This document shows positions 1 to 9,459 of a stretch of DNA of 64,000 nucleotides, one piece after another (positions within the stretch are counted from its first letter, which is position 1; each line of letters begins with the position of its first letter). The DNA lies in contig CAJNDS010000381.1 in assembly GCA_905221605.1 (NCBI GenBank), positions 1 through 64,000 of the forward strand, written 5' to 3'. The notes beneath the pieces were generated by a model. It was not told the DNA's origin. It saw only the letters and a program-made list of their open reading frames with translations, and searched no databases. Source of the stretch: Symbiodinium natans (taxonomy: Eukaryota > Sar > Dinophyceae > Suessiales > Symbiodiniaceae). The translations under genes and the position numbers were made by a program.

Positions 1-580
1 CATCGCTTGCGTCGCAGCTCACACTTGCACTTGGCCAGGAGTATGAATGCTTCATGCATTTCTACAAGGACACTGGCATGCGGGGATCCCGGGGCAACTC
101 TGCGCACCTCAACATTGCACTGTGCTGTTTGCTGTGCTCCTTTAAGCTGCAGCAATCTGCAGCGCAACAGCTGGAAAAACCGTGAACCTGCGTTGAGAAA
201 AGGTTCGGTTGGTACATTGTCTGCGATGAGGCTCAAGCCACACATATCAAAGCTGATGTGGCATACTGTGGACGCGCTCTTGCAGAAATATTTTTCACGA
301 GTTCTTTGTGGCCAGGTCGCTGTGGAACATGCGGTCGGCGAACTTATGTTCGGCTGCAACTTGCTTTCGTTCTCGGTGACCGATGAGGAGGCCAGGACAA
401 GAGCCGCAATGGGCACTTAAAGCGCGTTGCATTTTGTGCCCAGGTGGAGCGTGCAAAGCGAGAACTCAAAGCCACCCTCGTCAACGGCTCTGGCAGCACC
501 CGCGACAGCTGCAACCAGGCTATGGCTTTGCGGCAAGTTAAGACAGTCAAGATCTCGAAGAAGGGGTAGGCATGGATAGG
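1..580 (+). CDS. Possible exon fragments, unrecognised protein
   Basis: Two stretches read like coding sequence on the + strand. In the frame starting at base 3, about 60 residues run to a stop near 190 (it includes ALGQEYECFMHFYKDTGM). A second open stretch, about 369-569, reads GHLKRVAFCAQVERAKRELKATL continuously in pieces of normal amino-acid composition. No start codon, splice junction or domain can be fixed, and the two stretches need not belong to one gene. I do not recognise the product. The second stretch has a faint resemblance to helical KRELxA segments of many proteins, which is not diagnostic. Confidence 0.25.
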
Positions 581-893
581 CCGCCTGTAGGCCACCTGTA
601 GCTCTATAGTGTGGCAAGCCATGGCAAGCCAGCTTAGCAGACTTAGACGACGAGTAACGGTCGAGTCACGTCAAGTCGTGATTGCAGCCAGGTGGGCAAG
701 GAGGTCTTGGCCTACGGTCGTGGGGTTCCCCCAGCAGAGATGATGTGCAATCTGGCGCGATTGAAGACTTCACCAGCATTGCATCTCGTCCATCCAAATG
801 GTGCAAGTTGCTGTTGAGGGCCAGTGGTTAGCAGTCGGAACCATGTGATTTTGGCTTAATGCGCCCGTTTGTGAAGAGCAATTGCATCCCGCC

Positions 894-2425
894 ATGAGTC
901 CGGTCAAGCCGCCAATGGAAGTGACAGTAAAGTCACGGGATGTACAGCGAGACGGCAGCTTGAAGACCACGTGTCTGCGAATTGTCCACATCTCAGACAC
1001 GCACAATGGCAACTACGGCGGGAAGCTCCCACACGGGGATGTTTTAATCCACAGTGGTGACTTCACGAATGCAGGAGATGAGGAGCCGGAGGCCTCTTGC
1101 ATGTGACATACCATGTTCCATTTTTGAAGTGGGAGTACCAGGCACTAATCTGTTCATGGCCTCTAAAGTGCAGGGTCGCCTACAGCCACAGTGTGTGTGT
1201 GTGTGTGTGCGTGCGTGACTACAATTATTCCATCCTGTGCGTCTAAGCAAGTCATACTAGGTCCGTTAACGTGCGAGGGCCTTGTCCTCTTGTCCCTGTG
1301 CTTCTGTGCTTGTAGGCCATCCGCGCATTCCTCACATGGTTCTTGCAGGAACCGCACCGCTACAAGATTCTTGTGTGCGGGAATCACGAGCTCTTACTTG
1401 ACAGGCGACCAGACCTCGAGGAATACCTTGGATGCGATACGCCAGAAGCTGCAGCGCTGAATGGCTTTCGGCGACCAATCCTCTTGAATGATTCCGGGGT
1501 CACAGTCCAAGGAGTGAAGTTTTACGGGAGCTCTTGGAATCATTGCTCCATGGCCTGGCGTGCGAATCAGCAGGAGCGTGAACTTCGTTGGGCAAGGATT
1601 CCTCCAGATGTCGATATCCTTATCACGCATCAACCACCGCTTGGGATCCTCGATTTAGCATGGTTAAGCCATGGCTCCGGCACGTATGACTGCAGGATCT
1701 GCGGCGAGGGAGCGCGCCACAAGGGCAATTTTGCCCACTGGGGATGTGCATCACTACTTGAGCACGTTCGAGCCAGACAAGTTCCCTTGCATTGCTTTGG
1801 TCACGTTCATGATGAGCACGGGTTCGTTGCGCGTACGGTGCCGGAAGGCTCAGCTACCTTCACGACAACATTTAGCAATGCTGCAATGGATATTTATCAC
1901 ACATCCAATGTCATCAACTTTGAGTACAACTTTCAGTGCAGCACTGCAGAGACCGTCGGTGCACCAGTCGCAAGTCCTACAGTTGAACCTGCTGGCCCTT
2001 TCTGGATTCGCACAGGGAGCAGGCACGTAGTTGACATCGATGCTGACCCCAGCGCGAAGAATCAAAAGGTGTGGTTATGGAAGAAGCTAAGACCGGCAGC
2101 AAACCAACTCTGGTATGCCTTGCCAGCATCCGACTCTGGAAATCAGTTTATTCTGGCGAGTGCCCTCTCACACGCGACTCTTGAGCATGATCCCCGCTGC
2201 TTGCATGCAGTTGGACGTCAGGTTCGAGCCCTGACGCTCAGTGAGGCAGCAGAGCTTGAGAGCCATCCGGTTCTGTTGTCCTCATCAACGTTAAATGCGT
2301 TGCGGAGTGGGCCTGCGAGCATTGCCGTCGGCGACTTGCATGTTGCCGTGGATCGCAGTTCAGAGCTGGTCCTCAGCGACGAGGCAGAGGCCCTCCTGAT
2401 GGAGCTTGAGCATTGTGCACTGTAG
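894..2425 (+). CDS. Calcineurin-like metallophosphoesterase, two exons
   Basis: A metal-dependent phosphoesterase of the MPP superfamily, split by one intron. Exon 1 is about 894-1091 and exon 2 about 1316-2425; joined they give about 435 residues in one frame. The metal-binding blocks appear in order: ISDTHNG and GDFTNAGD in exon 1, then GNHE, THQPPLG and GHVHDEHG in exon 2, all as expected for the family. Joining at GAG/GCC gives EEPEAIRAFLTWFLQEP in front of the GNHE block, the usual helix position, which supports the junction. The start at 894 is the first ATG before the first block; the upstream ORF extension has none of the fold. Residues after about 260 are not part of the catalytic fold; a segment with WIRTGSR and NQLWY faintly recalls a beta-trefoil lectin repeat (inference). 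Substrate unknown. The stop is TAG at 2423-2425. Confidence 0.85.
1092..1315 (+). other. Intron of the metallophosphoesterase gene (GC-AG)
   Basis: The reading frame of exon 1 runs into a stop at 1104-1106 and the missing piece of the fold reappears at 1316. The interval starts GCCTCT and ends TGTAG. The sequence AGGCC occurs at both ends, so the exact cut can slide by a few bases. GC donors and a short direct repeat across the two junctions are known traits of dinoflagellate introns. It also contains a (GT)n run near 1190-1215. Confidence 0.75.
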
Positions 2426-3590
2426 CTGTAGCCGCTGCAGCCGCTGTAGCCTGGGCACGATGAGAGGGTTGACCGTGCAGACCATTCAGCCCTCGCGGAA
2501 AAAAGTGGGCCGAGGTGTACCGATCTTGTGAAGATCTGTTTTGCTCTCACCCGACCTTTGCACTGCCGAAGTGCTGCTTTCGGGTGTTCCCGCGTTGCCC
2601 GCCTTTCTTGAGCCCGCTGTGCTGCAAGCAACCGGGTTTGGAGAATGCAAGGAACAGCTCGAGGATCCACTGACAAGATTTCAGCGGCCTGCACACAGGT
2701 TCTGGGCAGACTCAGATAACCTTGGAAAGAAACAAGGAACGAGTCAAACGCACACTGTATTACATATTTTCAGTAAATATGTTGGATCTGATCTCAATGC
2801 TAGTCGGACCCAAACGGTGTAGACTTGCCTTCTGTTTGCCTTTCGACGGGGCTGCCCTTCTCCAATGAGAGCCCATTCGCCCATTCGCCAGGCTCCGCAT
2901 CGATGCAGTTGACGCAGAGGAGGTCGGATGCAACATGGGATGCAACATGAGCCGCATCGGATTAGTGCCAATGGAGATTGTCCAGGTCAAGCGTGTGTCC
3001 TACAAGTACCTCAATGACCAGGAGGCTGCAGCCGCAACGCAAGAAGCCTGTGAGTGTGGACTCTTGACCCCAGCTTTCACCCACGATCACCCACGAGACA
3101 TGAGAAGTCCTGAAAGCACGCAGATCTCTTGCACGGCGCTTGGGCCGCTCCACGGCATGCCGGAGCTGTACATCATGCGCCAGGCCACCGCGCTCCTCGG
3201 CAACACTTTTGTGCATGTTATGCTGGCGTCTACAGTAGCATGGGCTGATGCAAATGCCAAAGAAAGGGTGTCCATTTTCCATAGAAGTTGGAGAGAAGCA
3301 AGCATCCGACAAGGCAAACTTTACTTGCATGGAAACTGCTTAGCCTCAGCAAGCGCCATAGTCGTTATACTCTTCCTGTCTATGTCAAAGAGAGGACCAC
3401 CCACACTCAGGCAAACGAATGACTACAGCACATTGCAAAAAGCTATGCAGGCCAAAAAGGGGCTTGCAACAAGGCGAGATGCTCGTCCGCTCAAGAGCAA
3501 GGCAACGATATGAATTGCCAACCGAGGTTTATCTAAAGGGGCTGTCGCCCACAGCCGGGCACGCCCCGGGCGGAGCAGCCACAACAACAA
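2426..3590 (+). other. Intergenic region with one unrecognised open frame
   Basis: A frame open from about 2935 to 3513 could encode 192 residues starting MGCNMSRIGLVPMEI, with a hydrophobic stretch (SASAIVVILFLSM) near residue 140. Its amino-acid make-up is acceptable for a protein, but I see no domain and no splice evidence, so it may be chance. The rest of the interval shows nothing I can name. Confidence 0.2.
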
Positions 3591-3605
3591 CCACAACCAC
3601 AACAA

Positions 3606-3689
<84 letters not shown>

Positions 3690-3691
3690 GA
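3590..3691. repeat. (CAG)n microsatellite with short CAA/CCA lead-in
   Basis: About 25 uninterrupted CAG triplets after a short irregular ACAACC stretch, followed by GAGGAATAA before the (CAA)n block. Open frames across it are simply homopolymer translations and are not genes. Confidence 0.95.
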
Positions 3692-4297
<606 letters not shown>

Positions 4298-4655
4298 TTT
4301 CATTTCATTTCGAACGCATGTGCGGGTCATGTCCCACACCTTGGCGGGCATCGAGGGTGAAAATTAAGTGACCTACTCGTTCGGGACCTGGTCTGTTTCG
4401 ATGTCCTGGCCATTGCAAGCCAGGTGGGTTGCGCTTCTGTACACGTCTCTGCGAGATTGGTCTTCAACCTCAGCAGGCAAGCTGGCAGGCAGGCCGAGTC
4501 TGGGGGGCATCAGCTATGCAGGCTGGCACTTGTGCATTATGAGGCATGGAGGCTTTTCTTCTGCAGTGCGAGCGGTGGTCTGGAGGTGTGATTAAGTCCA
4601 GAATTCGGACTAGAGGAACTTAGGGATGCTATGGTTCAGTTTGCTGGAGGCGACC
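4298..4655 (-). other. 3' untranslated end of the retroelement
   Basis: No convincing ORF. It lies between the stop of the last cistron (within the hairpin at 4637-4669) and the (TTG)n tail. The border with the tail, read on +, is a short CATTTCATTTCATTTCG run. Confidence 0.5.
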
Positions 4656-4669
4656 TCACTCGCATACTG
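4637..4669 (-). repeat. Punctuation hairpin H1 (stop side of cistron A)
   Basis: Core 4645-4661 (variable loop base C). Arms CAGTTTGC and GCATACTG pair 7 of 8. The TGA stop of cistron A (4656-4658) lies inside the core. Confidence 0.85.
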
Positions 4670-5948
4670 GAACCAGGCTGGTTGTCCGATATGGGGACGC
4701 CAGAATGGCAGCTTCTCGGGCTCGAAGGAGGGACCGAAGCCGTCTACGATGAGAGGAGGTGAGCATCTTGAACACTATTGCGTAGGGCTTGTGCTCTTCG
4801 TAGATGTCATCATAGAGCGGATTGATGATTTGATAGAAGCGGAGGGCCATGCTGTTCTGGAAGTCTTGAGGATGATCCTCAGGGTTAGGAATGCCAGCAG
4901 TAGCTCGAAATGCAGAGTTGACTTGCTTGAGCAGGGCATCCTCGAAGAGCTCCAGTAGTTCACCTCGCGAGATCACCGTGTCCGTGATCATGGATCGAAT
5001 CCAAGAAACTTCCTCTGCATTGATCTCTCGAAGCAGCCACTGCCTGTACGTGACCAGATCCTCGCGAATTTGGTCCTGGTAGTGCGGAAGATGAGGCAGC
5101 AGAGCCAGGAGATGTTGGTCGTAGGACAAAGCATTGAGGTGATGGTCCTGATGTTGAAAGCGCCATCCGTTCTTAACTGGCGATGCCCCTTCGGCGGAAG
5201 AAGAGACTTTGAGCAGCTGCTGCACCCGGTATACTGTGGAGGCTCGCCTTAGCGCCTGCAGGTCGAAGTATTGAAGGTCCAGTTGCTTGTCATCGTGCAG
5301 ACGAAGATTTTCAGGGAAGTAGTCCGAGCCTTGTCCTGGAGCATGCGATGGCTGTGACTGCTCAATGCCTGAGAGTAGGCGTGGAGTTGACGATCGCATG
5401 AGAAGGTGTAGATGCGACAGGGCGTTGGCAATCATAAAGTGCACCTCACCTTGGCCGAAGTGGCGCGTCAGGTACGTCCAGATGCGCTGGGTGGTAGGCT
5501 CCGCATCTTCGAGCTGGAAGGAGTTCTGGCCAGGACCATCATTGGTGTAGTCTCGAATCGCCTGAGAGATGAAGAGGAGCTGGCGCTTCTGATGGTACGT
5601 CAGAGTAGGAGAGCGAGGCTCTGTCAGCATCATCTCTTCATGCTTCCGTTTTGCGGCTAAATTTCGGGGTGCAGTTTTGGGAAGGTAGAGCCGCAACTCT
5701 CCCATGTGCCGGTGAACTTTCTCCGCGAGCAGCTTCAAGAAGCTGCAAGTGCGTGAAGCTATCCGTATCTGGCGGTTCAAGTGTGGGATCGCTTCCCCCG
5801 CAGGGGTGCGTGAGGATGCCAGGTCCAGATTGCTCGCTGCGGCGGCGCCAGATGGAGTTGTAGGGTAAACCGGCAGCGGTAGGAAAAGAGACTCAAGAAG
5901 TACCTCCATTGCCTGTTCGCGGCTGAGGACGGGGTGAAGGTCTGCCAT
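4656..5948 (-). CDS. Paralogous helical protein A, last cistron of the element
   Basis: About 430 residues from the ATG at 5948 (context GCCC-ATG-G). The open frame continues upstream to 6083, but that part runs through hairpin H2, so I choose the internal ATG, which also aligns with the start of its paralogue B. The protein is predicted mostly helical and soluble, with no signal or membrane segment. It shares long identical stretches with B (for example YTNDGPGQNSFQLEDAE, IRIASRTCSF, SMALRFYQIINPL) and more distant ones with C and D. I know no family for it. Repeated, element-encoded, similar-sized proteins suggest a structural or RNA-binding role such as a coat or nucleoprotein (inference only). 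Its stop is the TGA in hairpin H1. Confidence 0.8.
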   Translation of the reverse strand: MADLHPVLSREQAMEVLLESLFLPLPVYPTTPSGAAAASNLDLASSRTPAGEAIPHLNRQIRIASRTCSFLKLLAEKVHRHMGELRLYLPKTAPRNLAAKRKHEEMMLTEPRSPTLTYHQKRQLLFISQAIRDYTNDGPGQNSFQLEDAEPTTQRIWTYLTRHFGQGEVHFMIANALSHLHLLMRSSTPRLLSGIEQSQPSHAPGQGSDYFPENLRLHDDKQLDLQYFDLQALRRASTVYRVQQLLKVSSSAEGASPVKNGWRFQHQDHHLNALSYDQHLLALLPHLPHYQDQIREDLVTYRQWLLREINAEEVSWIRSMITDTVISRGELLELFEDALLKQVNSAFRATAGIPNPEDHPQDFQNSMALRFYQIINPLYDDIYEEHKPYAIVFKMLTSSHRRRLRSLLRAREAAILASPYRTTSLVPVCE

Positions 5949-5962
5949 GGGCCTAGGTGGAA

Positions 5963-5994
5963 GTTCGCCAGGAGGGGACCTCACTCGTGCGAAC
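5963..5994 (-). repeat. Punctuation hairpin H2 (start side of cistron A)
   Basis: Core 5970-5986 (loop base G). Arms GTTCGCC and G-T-GCGAAC pair over 7 bp with one bulged T. It lies 22 nt upstream of the ATG at 5948 in the - direction. Confidence 0.85.
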
Positions 5995-6102
5995 CTGAGG
6001 GAAAACTTTGCGAGGAGAGCTGTGCTTAGTGAGGCTTGGCATGGGAAGATCGGGAGCTCGGAGCTACGCGCTTTTTCCCGCAATTTGGGAAGATAGTGCA
6101 GT

Positions 6103-6127
6103 GAACAGGAGGGGACCTCACTCGTTT
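6103..6127 (-). repeat. Punctuation hairpin H3 (stop side of cistron C)
   Basis: Core 6107-6123 (loop base G). Short arms GAAC and GTTT (one G-T pair). It begins 30 nt after the stop of cistron C; 120 nt separate it from H2. Confidence 0.75.
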
Positions 6128-6153
6128 GGAAGGCTATGGTGCTCGGACGGTCT

Positions 6154-7392
6154 CTAGCCCCGAATTTTGTCGTCTAGCGTCTGCTTCAGACGTTGACGAT
6201 GTCGAACGAGGAGCAGAGTCAGCGCCACAGCAAAGTTCTTATAGTCATCATAGACCTGGTCGTGGAGCGGGGAAAGAATTGTGATGACTCCTTGTGCCTG
6301 CTCGAGGTCTCCTTGGTCTCCTCCATATCTGTGTCGTATTTGTTGCCAGAGACTGTCAGCAAAGTAGCGATGGAGAGTGTCTCTAGGTAGAAGCTGATTC
6401 ACCACCAGGTTGCGCACCCACAGGAAGTCCTCATCGGACAGAGGGGTTGACAGCCATAGGCGGTACAGTGTCAGGGTCTCTCGGAGTGTCTCCTGATAGT
6501 GCGGGATCATTGAAACCAGTTTGGTGAGGTAGTCCTCGTAGTCAAGCTTTGAGAGATCACGGTCTTGTTCAAGGAATTCCCAGCCATCTCGGATCTGTTC
6601 GCTGGCCGATGTAGGTGTGGAGGCCGTAATAGTCCGCAGTTGTTGTAGTAGGCGAAGCTGAAGTGATGCTCTTTTGAGCGTTCTGAAATCGTATGCGTCA
6701 AGATCAAGCTGATGTGGGTCTTGAAGCCGGAGGCCTAGGGGGAAGTATGCTTGGCCTTGCCAGTTCTCCTCCGTCGTTTGGGGATGCATCTGGAGTAGGT
6801 TCCGTTGATGTGCTGGAGTGAATTCAGACTGCAGAATGACCTTGGCCTGCTCCAAAGTGCGGAGCAGAATGGCATTCAGCTCTGATTGCGAGAGCCTCCT
6901 GGTGAGATAATGCCAGGTTAAAGCACTAGCCTGATCGGCATCGGACGTGCTAAAGGACGGCGAGCCTTCTCCGTCATTTGTGTAGTTTTGGATCATGAGG
7001 GTGAGGTACATGATTTGCTGGCGCTGGAGGGGCCCCATATTCGGGGGTAGGTGCGCTGAAGGCTGCTCGTCGTCGATGTGCTTGCGCTTACCTGCCAAGA
7101 TACGTGGGCTAGCCTCAAGGGGTAGGGCAGTGTGTCTTCCCTCGCGCCAAGCCAGGTACCGATCCAAGTGACATATGAAGCTGCAGAGACGTGATGCTAC
7201 TCGCATGCTTCGTTCTGCCATGCGTTCAAGGTCTTCTGTAGTGAAGAGGAGCCTCCTCGGGGCGAGATGAGTTTTTGCTGAGGCTGATGTGACCATGTGC
7301 TCACTGATGCCGCCAGGTAGGTTGATGGTCGTTGGGACGTGGAGCGACTTCAGGAGAATCTCGAGCAGAACCTCGCGAGACGGTGAAGGCAT
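6154..7392 (-). CDS. Paralogous helical protein C
   Basis: 412 residues starting MPSPSREVLLEILLKSLHVP at an ATG in AGCC-ATG-C context. It is a divergent relative of A and B: it keeps the ASRLCSF block, the YTNDGEGSPSF block, a L(K/R)RAS segment, a PHYQETLRETLTLYRLWL segment and a C-terminal SPLHDQVYDDYK segment at matching spacings. No catalytic motif is visible. It stands between hairpins H4 (17 nt before the start) and H3 (after the stop), like its neighbours, so it probably arose by duplication of a hairpin-ORF-hairpin unit. Function unknown. Confidence 0.8.
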   Translation of the reverse strand: MPSPSREVLLEILLKSLHVPTTINLPGGISEHMVTSASAKTHLAPRRLLFTTEDLERMAERSMRVASRLCSFICHLDRYLAWREGRHTALPLEASPRILAGKRKHIDDEQPSAHLPPNMGPLQRQQIMYLTLMIQNYTNDGEGSPSFSTSDADQASALTWHYLTRRLSQSELNAILLRTLEQAKVILQSEFTPAHQRNLLQMHPQTTEENWQGQAYFPLGLRLQDPHQLDLDAYDFRTLKRASLQLRLLQQLRTITASTPTSASEQIRDGWEFLEQDRDLSKLDYEDYLTKLVSMIPHYQETLRETLTLYRLWLSTPLSDEDFLWVRNLVVNQLLPRDTLHRYFADSLWQQIRHRYGGDQGDLEQAQGVITILSPLHDQVYDDYKNFAVALTLLLVRHRQRLKQTLDDKIRG

Positions 7393-7401
7393 GGCTGGTT
7401 T

Positions 7402-7432
7402 GCTAGCCGGGTGGAGACCTCACGTGGTCAGC
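7402..7432 (-). repeat. Punctuation hairpin H4 (start side of cistron C), diverged core
   Basis: Core 7409-7425 keeps only the GGAGACCTCAC heart (loop base A). Arms GCTAGCC and GGTCAGC give 7 paired positions, of which one is G-T and one A-C. It lies 17 nt upstream of the ATG at 7392. Confidence 0.65.
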
Positions 7433-7719
7433 CTGTGTGGAGAGGCTGAGCCCGGCGGTGGCAAGCTTCAATGAAAGCAGAAAGCTGCAGACTTGAATGT
7501 GTTAGTAGGTGAATTAGCCAGGGCTGAGGCATTGGCGCTGCATCAGGCTCCAACTCTATCTGCAGGAAGACCTTATTGTCGGAGAATGCCGCAGTAGTCT
7601 TAGTGAGAAGGGACTGTGCTGCAATTGGAGATGCAGGAGACTTTTCCGCTGCTTTATCTTGGCTTGCAAAAGGCTGCTGGTGTCCTAGTTGGACAGAGAC
7701 GTTGCTAACCTGGTGCTCT
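7433..7719 (-). other. Intercistronic spacer between B and C
   Basis: About 290 nt between hairpins H4 and H5 with no supported ORF on either strand. Similar spacers of 120-370 nt separate most cistrons of the element. Confidence 0.5.
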
Positions 7720-7750
7720 ACTTTGCAGGAGGGGACCTCACAAGCAAAGT
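7720..7750 (-). repeat. Punctuation hairpin H5 (stop side of cistron B)
   Basis: Core 7727-7743 (loop base G, ending CACAA). Arms ACTTTGC and GCAAAGT pair perfectly over 7 bp. It starts 11-18 nt after the stop of cistron B. Confidence 0.9.
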
Positions 7751-7760
7751 TGCTAGCAGG

Positions 7761-9041
7761 CTAGGGTGCAAAAAGGCGAAGCAAGGACTGGTGCCTCTCG
7801 TGCGACAAAGTTCGATGAAGTGATCGAGCCCGTTGGCGGTTCAGGGGAGTGAGCATCTTATAGACGATCGCATACGGTTTGTACTCCTCGTAGACGTCAT
7901 CATGTAGAGGATTGATGATTTGGTAGAAGCGAAGAGCCATGCTATTTTGGAAGTTCGGAGTGGAATCAACGTGGCGAGGAGACTCAGCACTGGCCTGAAG
8001 TGTATGGTTTACCTGCTTGAGGAGAGCATGCTCGAAAAGTTCCCGGAGTTCTCCTCTCGAGACCGCCGACTCTAAAAGTGTATCGCGGGCCCAGGCCGTC
8101 TCCTCTTCAGTGATGTCACGTAGGAGCCATTGCCTGTACATCACCAGGTTCTCTCGGATTTGGTCCTGGTAGTCCGGGAGGTGTGGCAGCAAGGCCTGGA
8201 GATGCTTGTCATAGGGCAATGAGTCGAGATGTTGCGCTTGTTGCTGGAAGCGCCAGCCATTGGTGACAGGCGACTCTCCGCCCTGGGTTGAGTGAGATAT
8301 CTTGAGAAGCTGCTGTACTCGATATATCGTCGACGCACGCCTGAGTGCCTGAAGGTCGAAGTATTGGAGATCCAAGTGTTTGTCTTCGGGTAGGCCTAGA
8401 TGTGGGGGAAAATAACCCTGACCTTGTCCCGGAGCCATGGACGGCTGCGACTGCTCCATGCTTGACATCAGACATGGTGTCGCCGACTTCATCAGGAGGT
8501 GGAGATGCGACAAGGCGGTGTCTATCATAAAGTTGATCTCTCCTTTGGCAAAGTGGCGGGTTAGGTACGTCCAAATTCGCAGTGCGGTATTCTCCGCATC
8601 TTCGAGTTGAAAGGAGTTTTGACCTGGGCCATCATTTGTGTAGTCCCTGATCGCCTGAGATATGAAGATGAGCTGACGCCGCCGAAGATAAGTCAGAGTG
8701 TTCTCCTGAGGCTCGTGGAGCATCATTTCCTCGTGCTTACGTTTGGCTGCTAGCTGTCGAGTGGCAGTCTTGGGGAGGTAGAGTCGAAGGTCACCCAGTC
8801 TCCAGTTGATCTTCTCCGTGAGCAGTTTCATGAAGCTGCAGGTGCGGGAAGCTATGCGTATCTGACGGTCTGAGTGCCGGAGGGCGTCGTCTGCCGGGAT
8901 ACGTGTAGATGCCATGTGTATAGTGCTGGCCTCGTGGTCTCCCGAGGAGGATGCAGGGTAAACCGGAAGCGGGAGGAAAAGGGATTCCAGAAGCACCTCC
9001 ATGGTTTTATCCCTGCTCAGCACCGGAGGGAGGGCCTCCAT
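7761..9041 (-). CDS. Paralogous helical protein B
   Basis: About 426 residues from the ATG at 9041 (GACC-ATG-G); another in-frame ATG at 9053 lies inside the arm of hairpin H6 and is less likely. Very similar to protein A along its whole length: MEALPPVLSRDKTMEVLL against MADLHPVLSREQAMEVLL, then shared blocks ASRTCSF, RDYTNDGPGQNSF, LQYFDLQALRRAS, DYQDQIRENLVMYRQWLL and SMALRFYQIINPL. The likely recent duplication of A and B contrasts with the older split from C and D. No known domain, no membrane segment. Function unknown. Confidence 0.8.
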   Translation of the reverse strand: MEALPPVLSRDKTMEVLLESLFLPLPVYPASSSGDHEASTIHMASTRIPADDALRHSDRQIRIASRTCSFMKLLTEKINWRLGDLRLYLPKTATRQLAAKRKHEEMMLHEPQENTLTYLRRRQLIFISQAIRDYTNDGPGQNSFQLEDAENTALRIWTYLTRHFAKGEINFMIDTALSHLHLLMKSATPCLMSSMEQSQPSMAPGQGQGYFPPHLGLPEDKHLDLQYFDLQALRRASTIYRVQQLLKISHSTQGGESPVTNGWRFQQQAQHLDSLPYDKHLQALLPHLPDYQDQIRENLVMYRQWLLRDITEEETAWARDTLLESAVSRGELRELFEHALLKQVNHTLQASAESPRHVDSTPNFQNSMALRFYQIINPLHDDVYEEYKPYAIVYKMLTPLNRQRARSLHRTLSHERHQSLLRLFAP

Positions 9042-9049
9042 GGTCAGGC

Positions 9050-9078
9050 TCATACAGGAGGGGACCTCACTCGTATGA
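9050..9078 (-). repeat. Punctuation hairpin H6 (start side of cistron B)
   Basis: Core 9056-9072 (loop base G). Arms TCATAC and GTATGA pair perfectly over 6 bp. It lies 15 nt before the ATG at 9041. Confidence 0.9.
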
Positions 9079-9434
9079 AGGCTCTGATGTTAGCCGGAGC
9101 AAACACAGCTGCCATGGTGCTTTGAAGCCGAAGGTAAGCAACCAGGAGGTGAAGTTTTCAAGGAAGGCCTCTCTCGGGCTAAGCTGCAGGGGTGGGGTTG
9201 CGCAGCAGAGTTCAAGCTTAAGGTGGGCAGAGCTGAGGCGCTGGCACTGGTGCGTGTTTCCCTCTTTCTGGTTAAGGACCTGAGGCTCGGCACGGAGAGG
9301 GAGAGGGGTGAGACGGTCTAGATTTGTGTTTGGGAGAGGCGCAGAGTAGCGGGAATAATTCTCCTTTGTCTGTCAGCAGCAGGCATCGTCGATCTTCTTG
9401 TGAGAAAGAAGTTGATTAGGTTAGTTAAGTAGCC
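9079..9434 (-). other. Intercistronic spacer between D and B
   Basis: About 355 nt between hairpins H6 and H7. Short open frames on either strand have no recognisable content. Confidence 0.5.
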
Positions 9435-9459
9435 GACCAGGAGGGGACCTCACTCGGTC
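9435..9459 (-). repeat. Punctuation hairpin H7 (stop of cistron D)
   Basis: Core 9439-9455 (loop base G). Arms GACC and GGTC pair over 4 bp. The TGA stop of cistron D (9450-9452) is part of the core. Confidence 0.85.
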
